From Rhodospirillales bacterium (lineage in GTDB: Bacteria > Pseudomonadota > Alphaproteobacteria > JAJFIK01), in NCBI GenBank assembly GCA_021775005.1, contig JAJFIK010000067.1, forward strand, positions 1 through 50,385: DNA of 50,385 nt, written 5' to 3'. Positions 36,976 through 46,287 of the stretch are shown here, one piece after another. The notes under the pieces were generated by a model. The model made no database searches and was not told the DNA's origin. It was given only the letters and a program-made list of their open reading frames with translations. The translations under genes were made by a program, and so were the position numbers. Positions within the stretch are counted from its first letter, which is position 1, and each line of letters begins with the position of its first letter.

Positions 36976-37578
36976 ATGAAATTTAATCGTCTGATCATGA
37001 TGGTGACAGCGCCGGAACCACTCAAAATGAAGTCGCGTCTGGTGGCGCAGATGGGTGGTACGCGGGCGGTGGAGGTTTATAGCGAGATCGTGACGACCCT
37101 TTGCGCTGAGCTCGCTGAGGGCGGCGACTGGCAATTTGGTCTTTCTGTTGTGCCCGAGCGCGCACGGCATCATGAGTTGTTCGACAATTATTCCAGCAGT
37201 GCGCAAGGCGGCGGCGACCGCGGGCGCAAGCTGGCCGACATTTTCCTCAACATCGCGCCCGGCCCGACGATTGTTATTGGCAGTCAATGCCCGTCGATTA
37301 CGCGCGACGACATTCGCGACGGCTTCAACGCGCTAGCCACCCACGACGTCGTCTTTGGTCCCACCGTACAAGGCGGTTTTTGGGGCGTCGGCATGAACCG
37401 CGACCCCGTGCCACTTGATCCATTTCGCAATGTGAATTGGAAAACTGAGGACGTTCTGAAACCAGTGATGAAAAACCTGCGCGCTGATCGCAAGATAAAA
37501 CTGCTTCGTGAGCTGACTGATATTACCACAGAGCGCGAATGGAACGCTTACAAAGAAGGCGTTAGCGCAGCATCATGA
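36976..37578 (+). CDS. DUF2064 glycosyltransferase-like protein with altered metal site
   Basis: A 200-residue protein with the DUF2064/CofC-like nucleotide-sugar transferase fold. The N-terminal phosphate-binding segment is weakened (APEPLKMKSRL, usually APxPGxVKTRL). Where family members usually have a metal-binding Asp in G-(S/T/A)-D-x-P, this protein reads IGSQCPS. Where they usually have DGG it reads VQGGFW. Both key Asp are therefore replaced by Gln, suggesting altered or lost catalysis. The ATG at 36976 has AAGGG upstream; the open frame further upstream lies antisense to the radical SAM gene and is not coding. It overlaps the convergent moaB by 6 bp. Confidence 0.82.
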   Translation: MKFNRLIMMVTAPEPLKMKSRLVAQMGGTRAVEVYSEIVTTLCAELAEGGDWQFGLSVVPERARHHELFDNYSSSAQGGGDRGRKLADIFLNIAPGPTIVIGSQCPSITRDDIRDGFNALATHDVVFGPTVQGGFWGVGMNRDPVPLDPFRNVNWKTEDVLKPVMKNLRADRKIKLLRELTDITTEREWNAYKEGVSAAS

Positions 37579-38103
37579 CTCATTAAGACGTGGCAGAAGC
37601 TCCGCGAAATTGCACGGTTGATGACGGCTATCCAGTTGCCACTTGAGAATTTCGTCCCAGCCATCTTTCACCGCGCCCGTTGACCCCGGCAAACAAAAAA
37701 CAAGCGTCGCATCAATGATGCCAGCGCAAGCGCGGGATTGAACCGTAGAGGTTCCGATTTTCTCATAACTTACGCGATGAAAAATCGCTGAGAAGCCATC
37801 GATTTCTTTGTCGAACAATGGTTTTAGCGCCTCAACCGTAAGATCGCGGCCGGTGAGCCCCGTGCCGCCGGTGGTGATGACAGCATGAATGGTCTCATCC
37901 CTTGCCCAGGCTTTTACCTGTGCTGCCAGCTTGTCCTTCTCATCGCGCAGCAAAGCGCGGCCTTTGAGAACGTGTCCTGCGCTTTCAATGCGCGCCGCCA
38001 AAGTGTCGCCGGAGGTATCATTGTCGACGGTTCGCGTGTCGGAAACTGTAAGTACAGCAATGCCAAGGGGTTTGAAGGGAAGCGTCTCATCTATACCGAA
38101 CAT
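37573..38103 (-). CDS. moaB: Molybdenum cofactor biosynthesis protein MoaB
   Basis: A 176-residue MoaB/MogA-type protein that adenylylates molybdopterin during molybdenum cofactor synthesis. Visible: GIAVLTVSDTRT at the N-terminus, the molybdopterin-binding ITTGGTGLTGRDLTVEAL, and CLPGSTGAVKDGWDEIL near the C-terminus. It lies 8 bp after the lytic transglycosylase stop on the same strand. MoaB in some organisms lacks activity compared with MogA; the sequence alone does not decide this. Confidence 0.95.
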   Translation of the reverse strand: MFGIDETLPFKPLGIAVLTVSDTRTVDNDTSGDTLAARIESAGHVLKGRALLRDEKDKLAAQVKAWARDETIHAVITTGGTGLTGRDLTVEALKPLFDKEIDGFSAIFHRVSYEKIGTSTVQSRACAGIIDATLVFCLPGSTGAVKDGWDEILKWQLDSRHQPCNFAELLPRLNES

Positions 38104-38111
38104 GGGCGGGC

Positions 38112-39857
38112 CTATTGAAAGCTCGTTGAGCTGTTGAAAGTGTTGACCGATTGATACTCAGGCCAAGACCCTTCTGCCACAAGATCAAGCGATGGGGCAT
38201 CTTGTCCCAGTCGAATGCGATAGATCCAGAAATTGGTCAACACGGCTTCAATAAATCCGCGTGTCTCGGGTGCGGGTATGCTTTCAATGAAAAGCAGCGG
38301 ATCATCTTGAAACTCAACGTCTTCCATCCAACGGCGCAAATTTCCTGGACCGCCATTATAGGCCACCGCAAGCATGAAGAGGTTGCGCCCCGTGTCATAG
38401 GAATTCATCAAGCGGTTGATGTAGAGCTGGCCAACTTCCAAATTGTAGCTTGGGTCGTAAAGCTTGTTACGCTCTCCGCCATTGAGGCTGCGATCACCAG
38501 TGATGAAACTTGCCGTGCGCGGCAGAACTTGCATCAACCCGCGCGCGCCCACGCGGCTGGTGGCATCGGGATCAAATTTGCTTTCCTGGCGCGCGAACGC
38601 CAGCACTAGTGCCTGATCCACATCAAAGCCGGCATCTGGGGCATAATCCGGAATCGGATAAAGCCCTGCGCGCATCCTTGGATCGCTGGAAGAAATCGCT
38701 GCCATCAATTGGGCATGAGGCAATTCCAACACTTGGGTCAGTGCCAAATAAGCCAAGTCAAGATCGTTATCGATACGGCCATGGGCGCGGATCAGCTCAT
38801 CCTCAGCCAAATCCGTGCGGCCAATTTGCGTGAGCGCGATGGCGCGTTCAATGCCGCGGTCATTGAGAAGTTCGCGGTATTCAGCCTCAATCAATGGCTG
38901 CGGCGCGAAATCAATGGCCAGGTCGCGGCCAAGCTGGCGCGTGGCCAAGACGCCATAAAATGTTGTGGGTTCACCAGCCGCGATCTCAAGCATCGGCACC
39001 ACATGGCGCGGCTCAAAGGACACCATATAGCTGCGCGCCGCCCAATATGCACCGGCCGATCGAACCCAGGGGTCGACTTCGTTCGCCCGTGCCAGCGATG
39101 CGAAATGGGCTGCCGCTTGATCCACATGGCCAAGCCGCCACGCGGAAAGCCCCGCCCACCAATAAGCGTCGGGAATGGCGCCGCCGCTTCGCGCTGCAAC
39201 CTCTGAAGCAATCTCAAATGCAAGGTCGTCTCTTTGCTCCGCATAGTAAGAGCGCGCCACAGAGGTGCGCAGGCGATCAAATTCCCATTGGGTGAGGTCG
39301 TTTCTTGTACGCCCTTCGTTTAAGTAGATCATGGACTGGGTCGGGCGTTCGCGCCGGATCAGTGAGCGCACATGGTTTTCGATCTGCCGCACACGCGTCT
39401 GCTGCGCGCGGCTGCGGGCCGGATTAAAGTCATCAAAGGGGTCGATGGGCTGTGCGCTCACGCGCCAACGACGACGCTCAGGCCGCGTTGGGACAGCCGC
39501 GCCGCTGGGGCGTCGGCGCTGCGCAAGGGCGTAAATGCGATTGGCCTCTGGTTGGTCGGCATAATGGGCCATCCAGTCGCGCAGTTCAGAGAACCGTGAG
39601 CGGTAGGCGGTGGGGTGCATATAGCGCTGAAATTGGACGTGCCCCATTAGGGTTCGGTTCTCAAGTCGGGAAATCATGCGATCGGCGGTGTCCCAATCGC
39701 CGCGCTCCTGCACCTCAAAGATCTGCTGATAAAGGCCCACATCTTCGCTGGAAAGAACCGCGGGATCGGTGAATTGGGCGTGCGCAGGAGAGGCGACAAT
39801 GGCAATCGCCAGTAGCAAAGACGGCAGCAGGCCGCCCCAAGCTCTCATTTCACCCAT
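38112..39857 (-). CDS. Soluble lytic murein transglycosylase (Slt70-like)
   Basis: A 581-residue periplasmic enzyme that cleaves peptidoglycan to 1,6-anhydro products. It has a signal peptide (about residues 1-27, ending SPAHA), a long alpha-helical superhelical domain (about 30-420) and the C-terminal SLT domain. The SLT domain carries the catalytic Glu in FARQESKFDPDATSRVGARG, then GLMQVLPRTA and AYNGGPGNLRRW. The ATG at 39857 is used; an ATG three codons later is equally compatible with the signal peptide. It is co-directional with moaB downstream and UDG upstream. Confidence 0.95.
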   Translation of the reverse strand: MGEMRAWGGLLPSLLLAIAIVASPAHAQFTDPAVLSSEDVGLYQQIFEVQERGDWDTADRMISRLENRTLMGHVQFQRYMHPTAYRSRFSELRDWMAHYADQPEANRIYALAQRRRPSGAAVPTRPERRRWRVSAQPIDPFDDFNPARSRAQQTRVRQIENHVRSLIRRERPTQSMIYLNEGRTRNDLTQWEFDRLRTSVARSYYAEQRDDLAFEIASEVAARSGGAIPDAYWWAGLSAWRLGHVDQAAAHFASLARANEVDPWVRSAGAYWAARSYMVSFEPRHVVPMLEIAAGEPTTFYGVLATRQLGRDLAIDFAPQPLIEAEYRELLNDRGIERAIALTQIGRTDLAEDELIRAHGRIDNDLDLAYLALTQVLELPHAQLMAAISSSDPRMRAGLYPIPDYAPDAGFDVDQALVLAFARQESKFDPDATSRVGARGLMQVLPRTASFITGDRSLNGGERNKLYDPSYNLEVGQLYINRLMNSYDTGRNLFMLAVAYNGGPGNLRRWMEDVEFQDDPLLFIESIPAPETRGFIEAVLTNFWIYRIRLGQDAPSLDLVAEGSWPEYQSVNTFNSSTSFQ

Positions 39858-39936
39858 TTCCCAGCACCCTGATTTTGTGACCCGAATCTACCTGCGCGGG
39901 CCGGGCGCTGCAAGCGGCAGGCCGGATGGTCGGGCG

Positions 39937-40755
39937 TTAAGACCCAAGCCGTTGTTTCAATTCGAGAAGGTCAGCCCAGGCCTCTCGCTTGGCCAGCGGC
40001 GTTCGCAGCAAATAGGCAGGGTGAAGCGTTGGTAATACGGGGATCGAGCGATCAGCGACGTTGATCTCTTGCCACCGCCCGCGCATACGCATGATGCCTT
40101 CGGTGGTGTCGAGAAGCAGTTTTGCCGCAGGCCCGCCGAGGGTCATAAGTATCTTGGGTTGGGATAGCTCAATATGGCGCAGCAAAAAGGGTAGAAAAAT
40201 CATCCCTTCTTGCATTGTCGGCGTGCGGTTGCCCATGGGTCGCCAAGGCAAGATATTGGTGATGTAAACAGATGTGCGATCAAGCCCGATGGCTTTGAGC
40301 ATGGCATCGAGCAAATGGCCCGAGCGACCGACAAATGGCAGCCCCTGGCGGTCTTCCTGTTCGCCGGGGGCCTCGCCGATCAGCATGACATCTGCCTCTG
40401 GATTGCCATCTGCGAAGACCAGATTGCGCGCGGCGGGAAAGTGCGCCTTGCCCTCAAATGCCAGCATGGCGTCTTTGAGCGCCGTTAGATCGCCGCATGC
40501 CGCCGCAAGGGCAACCGCGTCGCCCGAAAGGCGGGCGGCATCTTCCGCAGGATCGGGCGCTTTGGCGCTTTGACGCGGGCGCAAGGAGAGCGGGGTCAGC
40601 TCTGCGACCTTTTTCATGGCGTCTGATGGTGCCGCATCCGCCGCGTAAAGCGCCGCAGCATCATTGCCGATCGCCTCATCAACGCCAGCCTCACGATACC
40701 AGGCCAAAAGCGCGCGCGCGGCTTGTTTGGTTTCTTGCTCCATGGGCGGGATCAT
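39937..40755 (-). CDS. Uracil-DNA glycosylase, family 4-like, lacking iron-sulfur cysteines
   Basis: A 272-residue protein whose C-terminal 200 residues match family 4 uracil-DNA glycosylase: [20 protein letters not shown] (uracil-binding motif), [17 protein letters not shown], and the second catalytic motif HPAYLLR. Family 4 enzymes usually hold a 4Fe-4S cluster. This protein has a single Cys in total (in AAACGD), and the usual ligand positions read EGKAHF, PWRP and GMIFLPF. The N-terminal 80 residues are low complexity and variable in this group. Starts at 40755 or 40743 are equally possible; the long open frame upstream is antisense to ETF-QO and rejected. Confidence 0.9.
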   Translation of the reverse strand: MIPPMEQETKQAARALLAWYREAGVDEAIGNDAAALYAADAAPSDAMKKVAELTPLSLRPRQSAKAPDPAEDAARLSGDAVALAAACGDLTALKDAMLAFEGKAHFPAARNLVFADGNPEADVMLIGEAPGEQEDRQGLPFVGRSGHLLDAMLKAIGLDRTSVYITNILPWRPMGNRTPTMQEGMIFLPFLLRHIELSQPKILMTLGGPAAKLLLDTTEGIMRMRGRWQEINVADRSIPVLPTLHPAYLLRTPLAKREAWADLLELKQRLGS

Positions 40756-40861
40756 AGCGAGTCTTTTGGCGCAACCACAGCCCCGTTTGACGGGGAAAGC
40801 CAAACGTATAGTGTCATTTTTCGAGCCTGACTTACGGCCATTTGGAGCGGGACATACAACC

Positions 40862-42544
40862 ATGAGCGAAGCAGCCGTCGAACGGGAATCCATGGAATAT
40901 GACGTGGTGATTGTGGGGGCGGGCCCTGCGGGCCTTGCGGCCGCGATCCGCCTGAAGCAGCTGGCCGCCGATGCAGGGTCTGAGATATCTGTGGCGGTGC
41001 TTGAGAAGGGCGCGGAAGTGGGAGCCCACATTCTTTCCGGTGCCGTGATTGACCCCAAAGCCCTGGATGAGCTCATTCCCGATTGGGCCGCAAAAGGCGC
41101 GCCCCTCACCACAGCGGTGAAGAAAGACAAGTTTCTCTATCTTGGCCCTGCCGGATCGATCCGCTTTCCCAACTTTCTCTTCCCGCCATTGATGTCAAAC
41201 CACGGCAACTATATTGGCAGCTTGGGAAATTTGTGTCGTTGGCTGGCTGAGCAAGCCGAAGCCCTGGGCGCGGAGATCTATCCAGGCTTTGCAGTAGATG
41301 ACGTGGTCTACAATGACGACGGCAGCGTTAAAGGGGTTGTGACGGGTGACTTTGGCGTTGCCAAGGACGGCAGCCACAAAGCCGGATTTACCCTCGGTAT
41401 GGAATTGCACGGCAAGTACACCCTGATGGCCGAAGGGGTGCGCGGGTCGGTCACAAAGAAACTCATTTCAAAGTTTGAACTTTTAAAAGGTAAGTCGCCG
41501 CAAAAGTTTGGCATTGGCCTCAAGGAGCTTTGGGAAGTTGATCCCGCCAAGCACGACCCTGGGCTTGTGGTTCACACTATGGGGTGGCCATTGTCGACAG
41601 TGAAAGGGTCTGCGGGCGGCGGCTCCTTCATGTATCACTTTGAAGAAAACCTGGTTTCGGTGGGGTTTGTGGTGCACCTCAATTATACCAATCCACATCT
41701 CTCCCCCTTTGATGAAATGCAGCGCCACAAGCATCACCCCGCTATCGCGCAATACCTTGAAGGCGGCAAACGAATTTCATATGGCGCACGCGCGATTACC
41801 GAAGGGGGATTGCAGTCCGTTCCGAAACTCACTTTTCCCGGCGGTGCGCTCATCGGATGTTCGGCCGGGTTTGTAAACGTGCCGCGGATCAAGGGCACGC
41901 ACAATGCCATGAAGACCGGCATGTTGGGGGCCGAAGCAGTGTTTGAAGCGCTACAGGCGGGGCGCGCTTATGACGAACTTGAAACTCTTCAAGGCGCGTA
42001 TGAAGCCTCGTGGGTCTACAAAGATCTCCACCGTGTGCGCAATGTGAAGCCCCTATGGACCAAGTTTGGAAATATCTTGGGCTTGGGTCTTGGTGGGTTT
42101 GATATGTGGGTCAATCAGCTTTTTGGATTTTCCTTTTTCGGCACACTGAAACACACCAAGCCTGATCACGCGACACTAAAGCGCGCCGATGAATTGCCGC
42201 CTGTGGATTATCCCAAGCCCGATGGGGTTTTGAGTTTCGACAAACTATCCTCGGTGTTCTTGTCCAATACCAATCACGAAGAAGATCAGCCGTCCCATCT
42301 TGTGCTCAAGGACGACACTGTGCCCATTGCGCACAACTTGCCGACCTTCGATGAACCAGCGCAGCGCTACTGCCCGGCTGGGGTTTATGAAATTATTAGG
42401 GACGATGATGGGTCAAACCCTCGTTTTGTGATCAACGCTCAAAACTGCGTGCACTGCAAAACTTGCGATATCAAAGACCCCACACAAAATATAAACTGGA
42501 CTGTGCCAGAAGGTGGCGGTGGGCCGGTTTATCCCAATATGTAA
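40862..42544 (+). CDS. Electron transfer flavoprotein-ubiquinone oxidoreductase
   Basis: A 560-residue membrane-associated FAD/4Fe-4S enzyme that passes electrons from ETF (fatty acid and amino acid oxidation) to ubiquinone. The FAD motif is VVIVGAGPAGLAAAIRL near the N-terminus. The C-terminal ferredoxin-like cluster is provided by the Cys in RYCPAGVYEI and NCVHCKTCDIKDP, all four present. The ATG at 40862 starts MSEAAVERE; the further open frame overlaps the UDG gene on the other strand. The TPR lipoprotein gene follows after 15 bp. Confidence 0.98.
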   Translation: MSEAAVERESMEYDVVIVGAGPAGLAAAIRLKQLAADAGSEISVAVLEKGAEVGAHILSGAVIDPKALDELIPDWAAKGAPLTTAVKKDKFLYLGPAGSIRFPNFLFPPLMSNHGNYIGSLGNLCRWLAEQAEALGAEIYPGFAVDDVVYNDDGSVKGVVTGDFGVAKDGSHKAGFTLGMELHGKYTLMAEGVRGSVTKKLISKFELLKGKSPQKFGIGLKELWEVDPAKHDPGLVVHTMGWPLSTVKGSAGGGSFMYHFEENLVSVGFVVHLNYTNPHLSPFDEMQRHKHHPAIAQYLEGGKRISYGARAITEGGLQSVPKLTFPGGALIGCSAGFVNVPRIKGTHNAMKTGMLGAEAVFEALQAGRAYDELETLQGAYEASWVYKDLHRVRNVKPLWTKFGNILGLGLGGFDMWVNQLFGFSFFGTLKHTKPDHATLKRADELPPVDYPKPDGVLSFDKLSSVFLSNTNHEEDQPSHLVLKDDTVPIAHNLPTFDEPAQRYCPAGVYEIIRDDDGSNPRFVINAQNCVHCKTCDIKDPTQNINWTVPEGGGGPVYPNM

Positions 42545-42559
42545 GGTCAGATTGCTCGA

Positions 42560-44278
42560 ATGAAGTTTTCAAGACTGTTTGTAATTGTCGCGGCTGCGCT
42601 TTCGCTGGGGGCATGCGTGACCCCCGAATACGGGCCCTTTTATGAAAGCCAGGCCGCCCCCTCTCATTTTGGAAATTACCTTGCGGCACGGCAAGCGCAA
42701 TATGATGGTGATACCGAAGCGGCCGCGCGGCTCTATCGCCGGGCCCTGCTCTCTGGCGAAACACCTGAGCCGGAAATACTGGAGCGGGCTTATGTGCTTG
42801 ATGTTTCCAATGGCCATGTAGAACGCGCAGCGCCCCTGGCGGCGATGGCGCTATTGCTTGATCCGGACAATGCTTTTGCGCGGCTCACGGTGGCCGTGGA
42901 ACAGATGAGCCGATCCAACTATCGTTTGGCGCTGGAAAACCTTGAAGGACTTGAGTCCGGTCCGCTCACGACTTTGTCCGGCACCCTTATGCGTGCTTGG
43001 GCGATGGCCGGGGCAGGCGATATTGACGGCGCGCGCACATTCCTGGCGTCCTCTGACATGGTTGAAGGCGCTGAGCTCTTTCAGAGCTACCACGGCGCGC
43101 TATTGGCTGATCTGCAAGGCGAAGATGGTGCCGCAGAAATTGGCTACATTGCAGCGATCACCGGGTCGGGTGGCAGCAGCGTTCGCATAATCGAAAGTTT
43201 TGGGCGATTTCTTGAGCGCCGTAACCGGGGCGACGAAGCGGTTCGGATCTATGACGCTTTTCTTGAGCTAGCGCCGCAAAATCCTACCATTTTGGCCGCG
43301 CGTGTCCGTGCATCACGCGGCGGACGGGTAGCGGCGCTTGTTCCTGATGCAAATGCAGGCGGCGCAGAAGCGCTTTTTTCCGTGGCCAGCGTTATCGCAG
43401 GCGAGATCACATTTGATGTGCCAATCCTCTATTTGCGTCTTGGGCTACATCTTCGGCCGGAGTTAGCAGAAGCCCGCACCTTATTGGCGGAGCTCTATGC
43501 GGAGGCTGGGTTGCAAGAACAAGCGGTTGGGGAATTCGCTCTCGTGCCAGCCGCATCACCATTGCGGGCTCGCGCTGACTTGCGACGCGCCTTACTGCTC
43601 AATCAAACCGATCGCCAAGACGAGGGCATCGCGATCCTGACGCGCCTGTCGCGCAACCAAGAAAGCTCATTTGAAGCGTGGATCACCCTCGGCGATGCCT
43701 TGCGTTATGAATCGCGTTTTGAAGAAGCGGTTGAGGCATATTCCCAAGCGGTTGCGCTTGTGGAAGAAGAAGGCCCCCATCACTGGGTACTGTACTACGC
43801 CTATGGCATTGCGCTGGAACGCTCAGGGCTGTGGCCCGAGGCCGAAGCCACACTTCAACACGCCCTCGCGTTGCAACCAGAACATCCTTATGTGCTGAAT
43901 TATCTGGGCTATAGCTGGATCGAGCAGGGCGTCAATTTGGATGAAGCCATTCAGATGATTCATCGCGCTGTCGATCAGCGCCCGCAAGACGGCTTGATCA
44001 TCGATAGCCTGGGGTGGGGGTATTACCAGCTCGGGCAATATGACTTGGCCATTGAATATCTTGAACTCGCCGCCGAACTTGAGCCCGGCGACCCGACCCT
44101 CAATGATCACCTGGGTGATGCCTATTGGCGCGCCGGCATGGAACGCCAGGCGCAGTTTCAGTGGAATCATGCCCTTGCTATGGAGCCGACGGAGGAACAA
44201 CGTGATGCCCTGACGCGCAAATTGGCGGAAGGGCTTGGGGATCGGCCAATCACTGCACAAACCGATGACGGCATCTAA
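42560..44278 (+). CDS. TPR-repeat lipoprotein
   Basis: A 572-residue predicted lipoprotein with a lipobox LGAC (C19), followed by a long run of tetratricopeptide-like helices. Clear repeats are in the last third, for example ALRYESRFEEAVEAYSQAV, GLWPEAEATLQHALALQPEHP and GQYDLAIEYLELAAELEPGDP. The protein is probably outer-membrane or periplasmic and serves as a protein-interaction scaffold; no enzymatic domain is seen. Its last 14 bp contain the start of ispE in another frame, linking the two. A TPR protein between ETF-QO and ispE is common in alphaproteobacteria. Confidence 0.92.
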   Translation: MKFSRLFVIVAAALSLGACVTPEYGPFYESQAAPSHFGNYLAARQAQYDGDTEAAARLYRRALLSGETPEPEILERAYVLDVSNGHVERAAPLAAMALLLDPDNAFARLTVAVEQMSRSNYRLALENLEGLESGPLTTLSGTLMRAWAMAGAGDIDGARTFLASSDMVEGAELFQSYHGALLADLQGEDGAAEIGYIAAITGSGGSSVRIIESFGRFLERRNRGDEAVRIYDAFLELAPQNPTILAARVRASRGGRVAALVPDANAGGAEALFSVASVIAGEITFDVPILYLRLGLHLRPELAEARTLLAELYAEAGLQEQAVGEFALVPAASPLRARADLRRALLLNQTDRQDEGIAILTRLSRNQESSFEAWITLGDALRYESRFEEAVEAYSQAVALVEEEGPHHWVLYYAYGIALERSGLWPEAEATLQHALALQPEHPYVLNYLGYSWIEQGVNLDEAIQMIHRAVDQRPQDGLIIDSLGWGYYQLGQYDLAIEYLELAAELEPGDPTLNDHLGDAYWRAGMERQAQFQWNHALAMEPTEEQRDALTRKLAEGLGDRPITAQTDDGI

Positions 44279-45158
44279 ACCGTTGCGCGCCTTTGCCCCG
44301 GCAAAGATCAACTTGTCTCTTCATATATTGGGTCGCCGTGACGACGGCTATCATAACCTTGAAAGCCTGGTGGTTTTTGCTGATGTGGGCGACACCCTCA
44401 GCGCGGTGCCAGCGGATAACTGGTCCCTGACTGTGGACGGCCCATTTGCGTCAGCTCTCAAGGGCATACCAGCCGCTGACAATCTTGTGCTCAAGGCGGG
44501 CCGAGCCGTGCAAGACGCGCCAATGGCATTTCATCTGACGAAGAACTTGCCTATCGCCGCGGGGCTTGGTGGCGGCTCGACCGACGCGGCGGCGGCGATC
44601 AGAATGTTAGCGACCCCGACGGCTGAGGCGATAACCATAGCAACCGGCCTGGGCGCCGATGTGCCTATGTGCTTGGTCAGGCAGCCTTTGTGGGCATCTG
44701 GCATAGGTGGTGCTCTTGCGCCTGCAACATTGCCATTGCCGCTGCATATTGTGCTCGTCAATGCCAATGTTCCCGTTGCCACTGTAGATGTATTCGGCGC
44801 GCTCGCCAGACCAAAGCGCAACCCGATCAAGCGGCCCTCATCATTTGGCGGCTTTGATACGTTGCTCGCGTTTCTCAACACTTGCGACAATGATCTGACG
44901 GTTGCTGCGATCGCTCAGGCTCCAGTCATTCAAGAGGTCATGAACGCGCTCGATGCTCAAGACGGCTGCGGCTTGGCGCGTCTTTCAGGTAGCGGTGCCA
45001 CATGTTTTGGCCTTTTCGCGACGCAAGCTGACGCGGGCGCTGCGGCCCTCGCCCTGAAAGCTGCACATGAGAATTGGTGGGTGGTGGCGACCAATACGAT
45101 GCCCGCAGACGCAGATGATCAGTGGGCGCGGCTGATGCAGAACTCAATCAAATCCTGA
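44265..45158 (+). CDS. ispE: 4-diphosphocytidyl-2-C-methyl-D-erythritol kinase
   Basis: A GHMP kinase of the MEP isoprenoid pathway. It has 297 residues: the substrate segment APAKINLSLHILGRRDDGYHNLES, the ATP-binding GHMP motif PIAAGLGGGSTDAAAAIR and the C-terminal GSGATCFGLF. The ATG at 44265 lies inside the end of the TPR gene (14-bp overlap) and gives the family-typical start. Its final 40 bp are also the end of the polyprenyl synthase gene on the opposite strand. The same pathway is represented by ispH upstream. Confidence 0.97.
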   Translation: MTASKPLRAFAPAKINLSLHILGRRDDGYHNLESLVVFADVGDTLSAVPADNWSLTVDGPFASALKGIPAADNLVLKAGRAVQDAPMAFHLTKNLPIAAGLGGGSTDAAAAIRMLATPTAEAITIATGLGADVPMCLVRQPLWASGIGGALAPATLPLPLHIVLVNANVPVATVDVFGALARPKRNPIKRPSSFGGFDTLLAFLNTCDNDLTVAAIAQAPVIQEVMNALDAQDGCGLARLSGSGATCFGLFATQADAGAAALALKAAHENWWVVATNTMPADADDQWARLMQNSIKS

Positions 45159-46159
45159 AGCACGTCGCGCAATTCGCTCTTCGGAAAAATCGCCAAGGCG
45201 TCTGCAGCAATTTTCCCATAGTGGCGTGCCCGGTCGATAGTGGCTTCCACGGTATCGTGGCGCGCAAGTAATTCCATGGCGTGGTCAAAGTCTTCCGGTG
45301 ATTGATCGCGGTCTTGAATGGTGCGGGTCCAGAACGCGCGCTCTGTTTCATCGCCGCGGCGGAACGCCAGCACCACCGGCAAAGTGACCTTGCCCTCGCG
45401 GAAGTCATCACCGACGTCTTTGCCCAGCTTGGCGCGCTCGCCGGAATAATCCAGCGCATCGTCCACAAGTTGGAACGCAATGCCCAAGTTGCGACCATAG
45501 GATTCAAGCGCATCTTCTTCCGCTGCTGTCGCCTTGGAAATAACTGCGCCGATCTGCGTCGAGGCAGCAAAGAGCGCGGCCGTCTTGGCTTGTATGATCT
45601 TGAGGTAGGTATCTTCCGTGGTCTCAACATTGTTGACGCTTGAAAGCTGCAGCACTTCGCCCTCGCTGATGACGGCCGCAGCGTTTGAAAGAATATCGAG
45701 GACACGAAGGCTTTTGGCCTTCACCATCATCTGAAAGGCGCGGCTGACAAGAAAATCGCCCACCAGCACCGTGGCCTGGTTGCCGAACACTAAGTTTGCC
45801 GCGCGTTTGCCGCGCCGCAATTCACTGCCGTCAACGACATCATCGTGAAGCAAGGTCGCGGTGTGAACAAATTCCACAGCCGCCGCGAGATAGATGTGAT
45901 GGCGGTCTTCGTTGCCTGTTATTTGTGCGGCGGCGAGCACAAGCATGGGGCGCAATCGTTTGCCGCCGGTCGATATAAGATAGTCGGCAAGTTGGGGAAT
46001 AAGCGGCACCGCGCTAGCCATAGAAGCCCGGATGGCGTCGTTCACGTCGTCCAGATCGCGATCAACAAGCGTTTGCAGGCGGGCAACCGCATCGGGTTTC
46101 TTCCGCTTTTCCACCTCAAGTGGTACGACCACACCCACGCGCTGCCCCTTGCTCTTCAT
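45119..46159 (-). CDS. Polyprenyl diphosphate synthase (IspB-like)
   Basis: A trans-isoprenyl diphosphate synthase of the type making the ubiquinone side chain (octaprenyl to decaprenyl). It has 346 residues. The first Asp-rich motif is LHDDVVD (D106, D107, D110) and the second VDDALDY. GGKRLRPMLVLA is the IPP-binding segment. The product length cannot be read with confidence. The frame is open 22 codons further upstream, but ATG 46159 gives the normal N-terminus. The 3' end overlaps ispE by 40 bp in antisense, with both C-termini looking complete. Confidence 0.95.
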   Translation of the reverse strand: MKSKGQRVGVVVPLEVEKRKKPDAVARLQTLVDRDLDDVNDAIRASMASAVPLIPQLADYLISTGGKRLRPMLVLAAAQITGNEDRHHIYLAAAVEFVHTATLLHDDVVDGSELRRGKRAANLVFGNQATVLVGDFLVSRAFQMMVKAKSLRVLDILSNAAAVISEGEVLQLSSVNNVETTEDTYLKIIQAKTAALFAASTQIGAVISKATAAEEDALESYGRNLGIAFQLVDDALDYSGERAKLGKDVGDDFREGKVTLPVVLAFRRGDETERAFWTRTIQDRDQSPEDFDHAMELLARHDTVEATIDRARHYGKIAADALAIFPKSELRDVLQDLIEFCISRAH

Positions 46160-46287
46160 ATTGGTTTCCCGGCACACTAGGTCCGCCAAAGGAAATGGGT
46201 CAAGGGCACCTTTTTGGAACCCCATGCGCCCTTTTGGCGCGTCTCATTTGATGTGGGCGGAAACGACAACGTTACGGAACATGATGC

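Noticed and set aside
40756-41130. A 125-residue N-terminal extension of the uracil-DNA glycosylase
   Set aside because: It lies antisense to the start of ETF-QO and has the Ser/Arg/Pro composition of non-coding complement.
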